Shown: in pieces, positions 53,005 through 64,000 of the stretch | How the letters are laid out: every line of letters begins with the position of its first letter | Position numbering within the stretch: the stretch's first letter is position 1 | Assembly: GCA_950295325.1 (NCBI GenBank) | Contig: OX485803.1 | Span: forward strand, 8,868,001 to 8,932,000 | DNA: 64,000 nt | From: Polytrichum commune | Taxonomy: Eukaryota; Streptophyta; Polytrichopsida; Polytrichales; Polytrichaceae | Direction: 5' to 3' | Position numbers and translations under genes: made by a program | Notes under the pieces: model-generated | Databases searched by the model: none | What the model saw: the letters and a program-made list of their open reading frames with translations, nothing else | Told to the model about the DNA's origin: nothing

Positions 53005-55913
53005 CCATGCCACGTGATAAACTTGAAAATACTTTGATTGAGATGCAATATGAGGAAATTTATAACAGTAAAGATTTTGATAATATATATACTGTAAAGA
53101 TATTGCATTAAGCAAAGCAGTCACCAGTATTTTGAAAGTTTCTGTGCAGTATAAAGTATTAGACTGTTGTATTTGCACTTTACTAGACATTAATTAACGT
53201 CGCGCAGGATGAACCTAACATGAAACATGTAAGCGAATACACCAAGTTTGTTCAAGAAGGTGGTATTCAGTGGGGATATAGAGCTTTCTGTGACAGTGAT
53301 CTACTTGACATTTTAACCGGGAACTCCAAATCAGCTTGCAAATAGGTGCACGGCAACTACTTCCTCATGAATCTTCACCATCCTACAGTTGAGGAAGCCT
53401 TCATGTAAACAAAATGGAGGGTACAGCCACTAGATTACTAATTCACTCAAGAGAATATGGCCACACCTACATTACATAAGTCCTTCATCAAAACCACATG
53501 ATTCGTCCTAAAACAAAAGGCCAAGTGGAAACACACCTAAACCAGTGCATTGCTTCTCTGGGTTTCGAGCAAAGATCTATGAGAAGTAAAGCTTTTATGT
53601 AAATGGGGTTAAGTCACAAATCTAAGTATGTAGTTTAATTCATCAGTTACGAAGTAAAATGAGGATTCTTCATTGTGGTTTAAAAGAATAGTTTGATAAT
53701 CTTTAGCTCATACTATGAACATAGACACTTGATTTGAGTTATTAAATGTGGCCTTAAATGTATTATCCGTAATCAATGTTTCATTCTAAGAAAATCCTCA
53801 CTGAGAATATCCATCATATGTTGTCATGCCAAAGAGTGCATTGTAACATTCTTGAGTCTGGAGTAATGTGGCATGAACCAACCAACCAACCATAAGTTAT
53901 GCAGAGGATGCTTGATGGCAACAACATGAAGGTAAAGAATGCACAATAATTAACGGCCTCTTGTTCCCGTTGTCTTAGTTACTCCATCATGGTCACAACA
54001 TATTGATGCCAGGCTTGCATATAGCTTTCTATTATTAATTAATTACCTTCAGCAAAACGTGTGTTTCCATACAATATTCAAGGTCATCCCCACTCAATGT
54101 TGATATGTTTCCATGTGCTATGCTCAATTGTTTTTTCTTAAAGCCCAAGCTCCCCTAAATTGCCCTTGAAGTGTGATGGTATTGTCAATATTTGGTGCAA
54201 AGGAATTACTTTTCGACAACCACATGTGCTTTGTATCTCTAGTTGCAGCCGTACAGTTAATAACTAAATATAAAGTTGTGACATGCATAGTCTATATATG
54301 TGTAAGGTAAGGTTATCAATGCACACACAACACAATCAGATCAAACCATGCCCCATCCTCTGTTCTCCGACTAAGGGCCTACACAAAAGTTTGAAATTAT
54401 CCCACCTACCTATTATGTTAAATCTTGTTGACAAGGAAAGTGGAAGATGAGAGTCTATGTCCGTCCTAGGTAATCATTATATCATTGTGAGTAGCCTTGG
54501 ATCATGAGGAGGGATTATAACTTATTGTTTATCCAAGCTAATCTTCACTCTTTACTTCTTTCCTTTTTCAGGTGAATGCAAAACTTCACTTCCACACTTC
54601 ACCATGGCGAGTAGCAAGTCCACCGTTGGTGCTAGCAATTTCCTATATACCTTGATCGCCCAAAATTGATGTGTTGTTACAATACTCTTTCCTCTCACAA
54701 GATTACCAAATCTAGAAAACCAGGCCTGGTATGGATCACACCTATCGTCTAATTGAATTACTCTACATGACTTTAGCAAATTCTTGGAAAGTGGAATTTT
54801 GTCACCAAAATAGGACAGAAAGGGAGCTCCAATAATACCTAAAGCAAGCATCAATGTTTTGCAAAACTCAAAGAAGGAATCTCAGTTCTGATTCTAAATT
54901 GTGACACCACATACAGGAAGATATTTTCACTTGTGGATTATGATAATTTAGTGCTTTTCTGAACTGTGACATGCAAAATAGAAGCTTTTCCCAGCAAATG
55001 TAAGCTTTAAGACCAATGAGCCTCTCTATTCTTCTATTTTATTCTCCATTGCAGATGTCATTCACTTTGAATCACATAATACTTTCAGAAATGTTCAACG
55101 ATGTCTTAATTGCTAGAACCAGATTCCAAGTAGGACTCACTACAAGTGACCACCATAGTACACACCCCTAGTTGAGTACAAATTAGACTCATTACTTGTA
55201 ATCTATAAGACTTGGTGTTCAATATGCAGACCACCATGTACCTTCATCATTTCCACCTTGACTGGACATCCCAAATAATGTAAGTTCACAAATGGGAAAT
55301 ATAGTTGACATTTGTGAACTTTATAAGTGCAATTTCTCAAAAGATCGATAAGCTCATTGAAATTAAGATGATAAGTGATTTGAGTAAGTCTTCAATCATG
55401 CCATTCATTTGGGGAAAGGTTGGTGATGTACATTTGAGTTTCCCAACTGTATGTGAAGTTCGTATGTCACTTTTTTGTCCTTGATATGTTTTGCTCATCT
55501 CTTCCCAGTATCCAACACTGAAGGTGTCTTTTCCTCTAACTCAATGAATGCCTCTTTCAAACTTTCCTGTTTTGTACAATTCTAAAAGACCATTCCCTAC
55601 ACCAACATTTGTTTCTACAAATATGATCAACTGTGAGATTATAATCCAAATTACGAATTTGGCTGCAAATCATAGGTTAGGGTGTGCTTAAATCATGAAT
55701 CTGTTGAATCTGCCAGTGAAACTCAGTGGCAATTATGTCATGAATCTGTTGAAGCAAGCTGGGTGATCATCTATGTTGTCTTCTACCTGAAAGACTTGAC
55801 AAAGGATAACATTGTAGGTATCACAGATCTACATGCCTATACCATACTCACCAGGCAGCGGGTGGTGATCCTACCTCTCACTCCATAAGCACTGAACTGT
55901 TATGTAATAAATA
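53005..55913. other. No gene recognised
   Basis: Only short frames. A plus-strand reading near 53221-53345 (HVSEYTKFVQEGGIQWGYRA) looks slightly protein-like, but I cannot name it and it ends in a stop. The minus-strand frame of 100 codons at 54854-54552 has no recognisable domain. Confidence 0.4.
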
Positions 55914-55914
55914 C

Positions 55915-55946
<32 letters not shown>

Positions 55947-55948
55947 GG
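55914..55948. repeat. (AT)n(AG)n microsatellite
   Basis: Alternating AT, then AGAGAGAG, then a G-run. Confidence 0.9.
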
Positions 55949-56172
55949 GGGGATTTTTTAAATTATCCCACACGACCAATTAATACGTAAGTTGTCGATT
56001 AGGCTTTGACTTGTCATCCAAGTTGGCCAAGCTTATTAATTTTAACACAACTAATATCTTGTTCCTCTTCATGTGTGTGATGAGAAATCAAGTTTTGACA
56101 GGTCATGTGATCACATGACACGTCTCTGTGATCATTTTAACAAACTACGTGGTCGATGTAACAATCCCTTAT

Positions 56173-56175
<3 letters not shown>

Positions 56176-56213
<38 letters not shown>
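56176..56213. repeat. (AT)n microsatellite
   Basis: About 18 AT units, immediately upstream of the ~210-bp tandem array. Confidence 0.95.
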
Positions 56214-56216
<3 letters not shown>

Positions 56217-56235
56217 TTAAATCTACTTTCGTGTA

Positions 56236-56860
56236 TAGAAATTGTTGACATCAAAAAGAGGAAGGGATCCTTTTTTGTCAAGACATAAATAAAATTCAAA
56301 CAAAATCATCCTTGCCAACCCATTGGGCCTAGTCGGAAGGTTGATGCGCTCTAAATGTTTTAAAGTGCAATGGAAATCATTGGAGCAACCATGTGTTGGA
56401 TGTCGCAAGTTGGTGATCGACAACCCACATTCTATTTGATTTCTTATATAAAGATCGTTGACATCATAAAGAGGGAGGGAGCATTCTTTGTCATGACATG
56501 AATAAAATTCAATAAATTACAACCTTGCAATGACCTACTCGGAATGCTCATGCCTTTTAAAAAAATTAATTATGTGCAAATTGTTGGAACATCCAAGTGT
56601 TAGGGTGTTGCACATTGACAATTGACAACCCACATTCCATCAAATTTCTTATATAAAAATCATTGACATCAAAGAACTAGTCTTTGTCATGACATGAATA
56701 AAATTCAAACAAATTCAACCTTTACCTAAAGGCGTGCTAGAAAGGTTGCCCAAAGGTTGATGCTCTTTAAATATTGTTTAGTGCAATGGAAACCGTTGGA
56801 GGAGCCAAGTGTTAGATGTTGCAAGTTGATGATCGACCACCCATATTCCGTACACGCTTG
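56236..56860. repeat. Tandem array, three ~205-213-bp units
   Basis: The phrase (G/A)TTGACATCA recurs at 56244, 56457 and 56662. Each unit continues with TTGTCA.GACAT.AATAAAATTCAA, ..GCAATGGAAA.C.TTGGA and ends GATCGACAACCCACATTC or a variant. The units are clearly diverged, unlike the 206-bp array at 24117, so this array is older. No coding content. Confidence 0.75.
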
Positions 56861-56999
56861 CGTGTCAAAAGCATGATGTTTTGTCAAACATTGCGCAATG
56901 CTTCCTTTGAAACCAATCCCACCTAGACTCTACAGACAGTATTGTTAATTATTGTTATTGGTGTGTTCAGGCTCACTTCCCGTTACACTGAATATGATA

Positions 57000-57205
57000 T
57001 TTGGTGTCCTCAACTCTATTTGTCTTACTCAATACTAATTGTAAACTGTGGTATAGTGTCACCAACACTAAATGTTAACCCAACAGTATTTGTCATTCCT
57101 CGTAAATTATTGGGGGCGCTTATACATTTACAGTGTTGCAATTACTGCCACTTACCAAGTGAATCTTCATCCAAATATCAATCATCCATGACAACATTTC
57201 ATCAC
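57000..57205. repeat. Dispersed repeat, copy 2 of 2
   Basis: Direct match to 4919-5145: ACTAATTGTAAACTGTGG, AACACTAAATGTTAACCC, TTTGTCATTCCT.GTAAA, CAGTGTTGCAATTACTGCCA and a TCAATCATCCATGACAACATTTC-type tail (abbreviated). Non-coding. Confidence 0.55.
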
Positions 57206-57869
57206 AAGTTGCTGACAAGAGAAGGTAGGGTTTTGGCCAATGGATGAGATCATCCATCATCCATCATCCATGACAATATTTGTTCACGTATTCATAAGAA
57301 GTGTCATCTGGAGAGTTACCATCGTGACATCCAATACTGTATGATACTAAATACCATATTTAGTAGCTGAAGCAGAAAAGTACATGCGTAACAAATTAAG
57401 ATGCAAGAGTCGAAGCTAAAGAACCAAGTAAAACTTGTATCGTCCACTGTGGCACTTTCTTGGCATCGAGCAACATCAAAAGTATGAGAGTACATTTCCC
57501 AATCTCCAATATTATCCTTATAGATGCTACTTCAGTAAAGGAAGTAGCTAGGGGGGGTAAGGTGGCAATCTCCTATTCGTTTGCACATCTCCCAAAGCCT
57601 CCTTTTGGACACGTGGCAGCTCGAGGATGCCCCTCCTAACCCTTCTCTGAGCCTTCGTTCAAGGTGCCATGAGCCACATGCAACCGATAAATTAGACCCT
57701 GACGATGGATGCGGAATTCTGCTAAATTAATTACTTTGATCTTGAAGCCCTTCAATCAGCTGATATTAGCATTTCTATGTATGATCATCACCAGCATTGA
57801 TTTCTGCTTGGCTTTGGGAGGACGAAAAGTTCGTTGGGGGGGGGGGGGGACTTAATGTCCTCCGCAGCT
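57206..57869. other. No gene recognised; G-run
   Basis: A short duplication of ATCATCCATCATCCATGACA lies at about 57249-57274. A 14-G run is at 57837-57850. No coding frame. Confidence 0.4.
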
Positions 57870-58910
57870 AAAATCCCCCCTTCACAACTTCTACCGGTTT
57901 TTTCAAGATTTGACCAGTTGCAAACTTGTTGTCATTAATTTGGACTGGCCAATATCCTATATATTTTTTGAAGTGCCGACTAATTTCCTCTACAGTGTAA
58001 TGACAACCGGCCAAAAACTTGGGCATTGATAAGTAAGCCGGTTTTCCAATGTAGCAATATGTATCTACAAACAACATACACCATTCAATAACAACATCCA
58101 AAGAACATATCAGCATACAACAATAATATGTAATGATATCAACATCCAACAACAATGATCAACAATTCATTACATACAAGAAACAACAACAATGATCAAT
58201 AATTTATCCATAGCAGGAGTTGAACCTAAAATAACCCATCAACCGGTTGATGGCCGTGGATTTATTCTTCTATCATACTTAGGTCTTAAAACCTCATATT
58301 AGATTTGAGGTCACAGCATGATAAAAAAAAGTAACCTAACATACCATACTATATACAAAAATGAAATTCATTAAATGTTAGAGTCAAAATCAACAGTATT
58401 ATCTTCACCTTCAAGAGGAAAACGCCCTGAAAGGTATCTCTATGGATGTGAAAACAACCATCTAAACTTTGTAAGCTTCCTCCATAAAGCTATGGCTTCC
58501 ATTAGTACATTATCAGATCACCATGAAGATCTTCCATAGACACACTCATAATACATTCTAAATGCTAGCCGTCAACAATGAAATGCAATAATGAAGCCAA
58601 AGCTTCACCTGTCCGACATTCACCAAATCGCTACAAGCCTACAACGAACACATAACCTAAACCCTAGAACCATATGACATCCGGCCCTAGAAGAATCAAA
58701 CTGGATGAAATCCGCCTATTTCACAATTCATCCGGGTAAAAATCCTCCTCCTCAAAATGGTTGCCGGTTGAAATCCGATTTTTTTTTAAAGCACCAGTTT
58801 CACATCCTCGACTTTCCCAATTCAACTAGACTTTTCACAAAACCAACCGGCCGCCATTACACTAAATACCGGTTCTCCCCGGACATTGGTCCTCCGTGGC
58901 TTTGGAAGTT
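57870..58910. repeat. AACCGGTT-rich repeat family, diverged copies
   Basis: Scattered family words: CTACCGGTTTTTTCAAGA (57890), GACAACCGGCCAAAAACTTG (58001), AACCGGTTGATGG (58241), GCCGGTTGAAATCCG (58762), CAACCGGCCGCC (58843) and ACCGGTTCTCCCCGGACATT (58868). The last phrase is the same end as in the copies at 6.9 and 7.4 kb. A minus-strand frame of 95 codons (58155-57868) lies inside and has no recognised domain. The spread over 1 kb suggests a larger, foldback-type element. Confidence 0.45.
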
Positions 58911-60209
58911 TGGATGATATGGCCTTATCAACTAAAGTGAGGCAATTGGGTCATTATGATTATCACCAGACTAATTGTCACTCACACAGCCACTCTCAAA
59001 GGCTATCTCATTTAATTGAAGGCTTCACATCTTTTCTCCCTTGATTATCACCGCATCAATTCAAGTTGAATAGTTTCAGTCCCCTTCTCACAAGAGTTCA
59101 GGCGTGCAAAACATTAAGTAACAAGTCTGGAATGACCTTCTCAAACGAGCATCAAACCAACGCATGCCGGTTTGGTGCTCTTTCAAGAGCACAAGTAGTG
59201 CTACCTTTGAGTTTTACTTGGGTTATTCTTAATCTATTTCGGTAGTTACTTTCAATGCTTAGAATTTATTATGTCGGTTTATAGGAAAAAACTATTGCCA
59301 AGTGGTGGTAAAGGTTCTAATCTAGGCTAAATTACGATCTAAACAAATCTAAATAGCTATAAAGCAACGGGAACGTTGGTGAGGTCCAAAAGGTAGTTGC
59401 ACTTTTTTGGAAAGTCTCCTGACACTTGCATTGGAAACCTCTTTGATGCCTTTTTGAAGCTACTATATTTGATTAACTATCCATTCATTCACCCTTGCTA
59501 TGCAAGCTTTTCCCTTCTTGTTGAGGTAATATTGTGGGTACTCAAAGGGTACCCTACTAGCATTGCTACTTAATGTTATGATGTAGCCACTTGACAAGGC
59601 AACTTGTCATAGATACTTTCAATCTCACCAAACTATTTGTCATGCACAATCTCCACTTAGAAATAATCTCATTAGTTTCAAAGTTTCACACTTGGATCAC
59701 TCGACCACATACTATGTTAATAACCCAATTTCCAATACAAGCTATCCTCTTGTTTTTCAAGAACAAACAAGCCTCCAAGATTATTTGTTAGCCCAACTAT
59801 AATCCTTAAGACTCTACTTCATCAACTACGGGCTTCACACCCCGGCATTCACTAATACACTCAAAGTTTTAACTCGATTTCTTTGCTTTCTTCCCGAGAG
59901 TGAGGAAAGCTAAAAAAATGATCAATGAGTAGTGAGCAGTAAAACGTGAGCAATGATATCTTCCAAATTTAGTAAATAATCATATTTTTAGGATACATAT
60001 TTTACACTTGGTACTTGTATTTTTCATTTTTTTTCAATTTTAAAGTACTTTCATTTTGATAGTACAAGAGTGAAGGGAGCCTATTACCATGAATACTTTC
60101 AAGAACTATTAATCCATTGCTTATTTTTATTATATCATTCCACACCAATAAACATCACTTACTAAAATTCTCAATCATGTAGTTGAACACACTTGGAATA
60201 TTACTCACA
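58911..60209. other. No gene recognised
   Basis: Short frames only, no repeat relation noticed. Confidence 0.4.
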
Positions 60210-60660
60210 CTATCACACCTACAAGTTCAAGTAGTTGCATGACCTCATTATAGGAATACTTTATAGCGTGAATGAACTTGTTATTATTGTCATCCCCCTT
60301 GCACAAAAATCTAAACACATAATAAAGATGTTTTCAACACAATCATTTCCCTTTCCTTCCCAACAACTAAGATGACATTTTTGTAAAGTCATAGCATGTG
60401 CAAAGCAGTATGTCACCAATTGCAACATGGTATGCAATGTCCTCTTTGGGGATAATGTTGATTAACACTCCATATCTTGGATATGGAATGGCAGTTACTC
60501 CAACCACATAATAACCGTCCATGAGCCCCTCACTCTTCCATTTGTTTTTGTGATTTACCATCGGTACTGCTAGATTATTGTGCACTATCTTTCCAAACCT
60601 GGAAGTTGGATGGATAATTGGGTTTAGTGAAGCATAGAAATTTGTCTGAAGGATTTGCTC
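60210..60660 (-). pseudogene. SWIM zinc-finger protein remnant (transposase-like)
   Basis: The minus strand gives FYASLNPIIHPTSRFGKIVH, then VPMVNHKNKWKSEGLMDGYY, VLINIIPKEDIAYHVAIGD and LCTCYDFTKMSS (60585-60367). After a stop it continues in frame with LLGRKGK, C, KHLYYVFRFLCK and YSYNEVMQLLEL. C-x-C...C-x-H is the SWIM finger pattern (the last Cys and His sit in the C-x-KH block, partly broken by stops). SWIM fingers occur in Mutator-like and FAR1-like transposase-derived proteins. Stops at 60367-60369 and inside the finger make it a pseudogene. No transposase core was found beside it. Confidence 0.5.
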
Positions 60661-63600
60661 TCAAAATTTTCTTGTTGTAAAATACAATCATTTCCATCTT
60701 CATCTTCTTCTACCACTCAATCGAGTATTACACCCATGATATTCTTCCTCTTGCATTTGTGACGCTAAAAATTAAATGCTACACAACCCACATTTTATCA
60801 TGCTCACATGATGCTTGATGTATACTCTTACATATAAGTACTAAATTTTATTTACGTCTTGTTCTATTGTGTTAAAGAAAATATTATTTTGATAACATAT
60901 AATTTTCTTGTTATTTTAGTGATCTACAATCCATCCTATATTTTTTTGGCTCAAAGATCCTAGTATAAAAAGCCATAACGTGGGGGTTTGGTTGATCAAA
61001 CTCTACCCCAAGCAACCACTTAAGTATCAAACTCAAGGGTTAGGGTTAGGGTTAGGATTGGGGTGGAGATGTGCCTCTATTTCTTTGGGTATATATATAT
61101 AATGGTTGTTTTTCATTTCCTTCTACGCAACGGTTTTGCGATGTATTGTCTTTTTATATTTTGCTGGCATCTATGAATTGTCATGATTTCCCTTATAATA
61201 TGTATCCTACTAATAATAACATTATTTTAATTATATATTTTAATCATTGTGTCTATATTTAGGTTTGGGCCTTTTCTTTTATGTTTATTTTCTTATGTTA
61301 TGTCCATGTTTAATATTTTATATACTCTAACTATATTTTTATTCAAGTAAATTGATCCCCTATTGCCAATACAAATAGTGGTTCAATTACATATTCTTGT
61401 GTCTCTCAAAATTTTCCTTGCTTTCTCATAGCTAGCATTAGAGCTTATGGATACTTTGTGCCCTTCACTTAGCCTAATGAGGTTCATGTCCATGTGAGTG
61501 TCTCAAAGGATTTGCTTACTTTGAGGTTCAATCTCCAGATAGGACCCATGTACGTGGAGCAAAAGATGTATTTTGTGGTCGATGATATCTAAACAATCTT
61601 ACTGTAGAAGAATATGATTGAAGATGGTCATTCTTGGATTTTGGATCCATGATCATTAAGAGTAGGTTTTTTTTATTCTCATGTTCAAGTGCTTATTGTT
61701 GTACTAAAAACAATCTAAACAAAATACATGGATGTTTTATTTATTACCACTGAGATAAAATACATGGATGATTGTAGTCTCTATACGGATAAATAACCAA
61801 AGATATAATTTTTGGTCATATGATTTTGATGTATGATAATTTGCATGGTTAAAGAGGTAATTTATTCACAAAGGCAACCTAATTGTACATTTCAATTTGC
61901 ATGGCTAGATATATAAGCTACAATATCACAATAGTTTGGGATCTTTAATACCGAGTCCGGTGTCAAAATAACCTATGGGAGGCATGCTATTTTAGGGCTA
62001 AAATCATGTTGAATGGATGAAATATGCACCATGTGGGAATCCCAGAGTGGACACATTGAGATTGAAATGAGAAACGTAATACATGCATACTCGAGGGACC
62101 AACTTAGATGAATTGATTAAAATGTCATCTAAGGTAGATGAATGTTCAAGTGTTAGTTTTGAAGCGTACAATTGTTAACATAATTTGTGTCTTCTTGGTA
62201 TTCATTATTGCAGTCACACTAAACTACATATTATTATGACCTTCAATGATGTCAAGTGAAGGACGTATATGTTTTCCTTAAGGTACCAAAGGAGAGTCTC
62301 CATATGAAAATCCACTACCTTCGGCCACAAGTAGAAGATATGGCAAGGGTTAGTACTTAGAGGACCATTCATGTCCTGAGGTATGCCTATAACCATTCAA
62401 AACTGATGGGAAGGCCTATGTACATTCATAGTTGGAGGGAAAATTTCTTGACGTCTATATAAGGGCAACTCATTTGGGATGCCCATTTTATTCTCTTCAT
62501 TTCAACACCTCGTCCTCGGTTCTTGAAGAGCTCTCCATGGAGAAAGGATGTTAGTATGCTTGTCTTTCATATTTACACAAATATTATTGTGTTGTAGCGC
62601 GCTAGTATGCCCGTGGGACTCTCACAAGTGCCCTTACAAGTGCACTTGTGAGCCTCTCATAGGTGTTCTTACATATGCACCCATGGGATATTTCATAATT
62701 ATTGTAGGGTGTCTCCTGGGTGAACACATGTGGGGCGTTCACTTGTGAGACACCCCATGATCACTATGAAATCCAATATTTTATATTCTAGATTAAGTTA
62801 GGTTATTCATCCATGTGTGTTCATTTACAGTTTGGTTATTCACCCATATGTGTTGTCATTGCACGTATATTGCTTATGATTATTGTAGAATTAATAGCAT
62901 TATGTAGTAACATGGTGGTTATAATTTATTTTGTATGAAGTTAGGTGAGAAATATTTTGACCTTATTAAGTTGAACCGGGTGATGAGATGTGTAAAAGTT
63001 TTTTTTTCCATGTTATGCTAAAATTATGTCACTTGCTAAGAAGTGTGAGATGTCTTTCACGGGTGATCACCCATGAGAGACTTATCACTACATAATGGGA
63101 GTTGTAACATGTATTGTAATGATAGTAACAATGATGTTGGTTAAGGTGGAACTTACTTGACATAGTAAATTCTAATTTTATTTATATTTAATTCACTATC
63201 ATTTGAGTTCACTTGAGAGTGTTGGAGATATCATGGAAATTGGGAATTACTCTGGGTAAAGTTGGGTGTGAGGATTCTAGGAGCATTATGAAACTAGGTG
63301 ATGAGAGTTGTCCTCCTTATAGTGATATGTTATGTTTGACATATTTGAGTTGAGCTAGGTGAAGTAAGGTGTAGAGCTTTACTCCCACAGGTGATCACCC
63401 GTGGAAGTATTATTATTATGCAGTGGCAGGTGAGAGGTGTACATCATTTGAGAATATATTGAAGCTATGTGTTGTGGTACCGGAAATCGTACCAAATTTG
63501 TTGCTATCTTGTATAAATCCTTAGGGTCTCGCTAGGCAAGGACTAGGAAGTCAGTTTTAGATATCAAAGTACTTCAAGGATATGGTACCTCTAAGATATC

Positions 63601-64000
63601 AATTTCTTTATGGACCCTAAACCAATTAAATTATTTCCCACCTCCGTGAGTAGTAAAACATTGTAAAACACATTGAGCCCAACTTACCCTAGCCACTGTA
63701 AACGTACTAGTAACAATAATTTATACAATAAAACATAGTAATTTATTGAAGCAACCGATGGAAATGTTTCCCACTTCCATGTCACTTTTGCCCGCTTAAT
63801 TAGATTGTCCCTGGCACTACTTCATGCCTAAATTTGGCTTGATGGCTTCAATAGAGCATGACATTCTGCATGTTACATTGCCCAATTCCAGAGTTGATAA
63901 TGAAAAGCATGTGCCATCACGTTCCCTATACTAATTTGAGTGGACTAAGACTAATTGTCTGATTGTAATTGATAAGGCCATTGAATTATTCTCCTGGCAA
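60661..64000. other. No gene recognised; short repeats
   Basis: A telomere-like (GGGTTA)3 run lies at 61038-61057. The palindrome GGGTGATCACCC occurs at about 63061-63072, with a related copy GGTGATCACCCGTGG at about 63391; both have ..GTGG/CATGAGAG..TTAT.A.TA..GCAGTGG-like neighbours, suggesting a diverged ~330-bp duplication. All frames are under 75 codons with no domains. Confidence 0.4.

Noticed and set aside
54552-54854. A 100-codon minus-strand frame starting MMLALGIIGAPFLSYF
   Set aside because: Hydrophobic start but no recognisable family, no neighbours and no splice context; length is within chance for this composition.

Overview
This window looks like plant nuclear DNA from a large, repeat-rich genome. 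It is AT-rich and has long gene-free stretches. It holds one clearly recognisable, apparently intact host gene, with GT-AG introns, among many decayed transposable elements. The host gene is a gibberellin-oxidase-type 2-oxoglutarate/Fe(II) dioxygenase. The mobile-element set includes a Ty3/gypsy pol carrying a cytosine-methyltransferase domain and a PHD finger, a SWIM-finger transposase remnant, a Harbinger-type Myb/SANT remnant and an AC-rich non-LTR element. It reminds me of spore-bearing plants (fern, lycophyte or bryophyte) more than of flowering plants, but that is an inference; the sequence alone does not name the species.

Layout. 1-10 kb: MITE-like inverted repeats (393-713, 714-1057), a family of roughly 215-bp repeats (5.16-5.75 kb), and an AACCGGTT-rich repeat family surrounding a 60-bp-arm hairpin (7006-7146). 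10.1-12.6 kb: decayed L1-type LINE on the minus strand. 12.65 and 16.83 kb: two copies of a Mutator-like MITE. 14.9-15.8 kb (minus) and 18.4-20.2 kb (plus): two inverted 3'-end copies of a non-LTR element with RNase H and a restriction-like-endonuclease-like tail. 23.06-24.73 kb: two tandem arrays (67 bp x 3 and 206 bp x 3). 29.8-30.1 kb: another LINE tail. 30.5-35.9 kb: the dioxygenase gene with a probable spliced 5' leader. 36.5-37.9 kb: a long inverted-repeat element. 40.4-40.8 kb: Myb/SANT pseudogene.

41.5-53.0 kb is the most interesting part. A decayed Ty3/gypsy element lies on the minus strand. It encodes gag with a zinc knuckle, a protease, a DNA cytosine-5 methyltransferase domain, RT/RNase H, integrase, a PHD finger and a Tudor-like tail. 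The methyltransferase is split by a deletion-derivative Ty1/copia element (45992-47194) with 192-bp LTRs and a 5-bp target duplication. Taking out the insert leaves the methyltransferase frame intact. Active-site residues of the protease, the methyltransferase and the integrase are all changed in ways that fit G:C to A:T transitions, so this copy is dead. A pair of ~496-bp repeats (41.58-42.47 and 52.51-53.00 kb) may be its LTRs.

53-64 kb holds microsatellites, a 3-copy ~210-bp tandem array, more AACCGG-rich repeats and a SWIM zinc-finger remnant (60.2-60.7 kb). No tRNA, rRNA or CRISPR was seen. Apart from the dioxygenase I see no intact functional gene; one unidentified minus-strand reading pair near 41 kb is left open.
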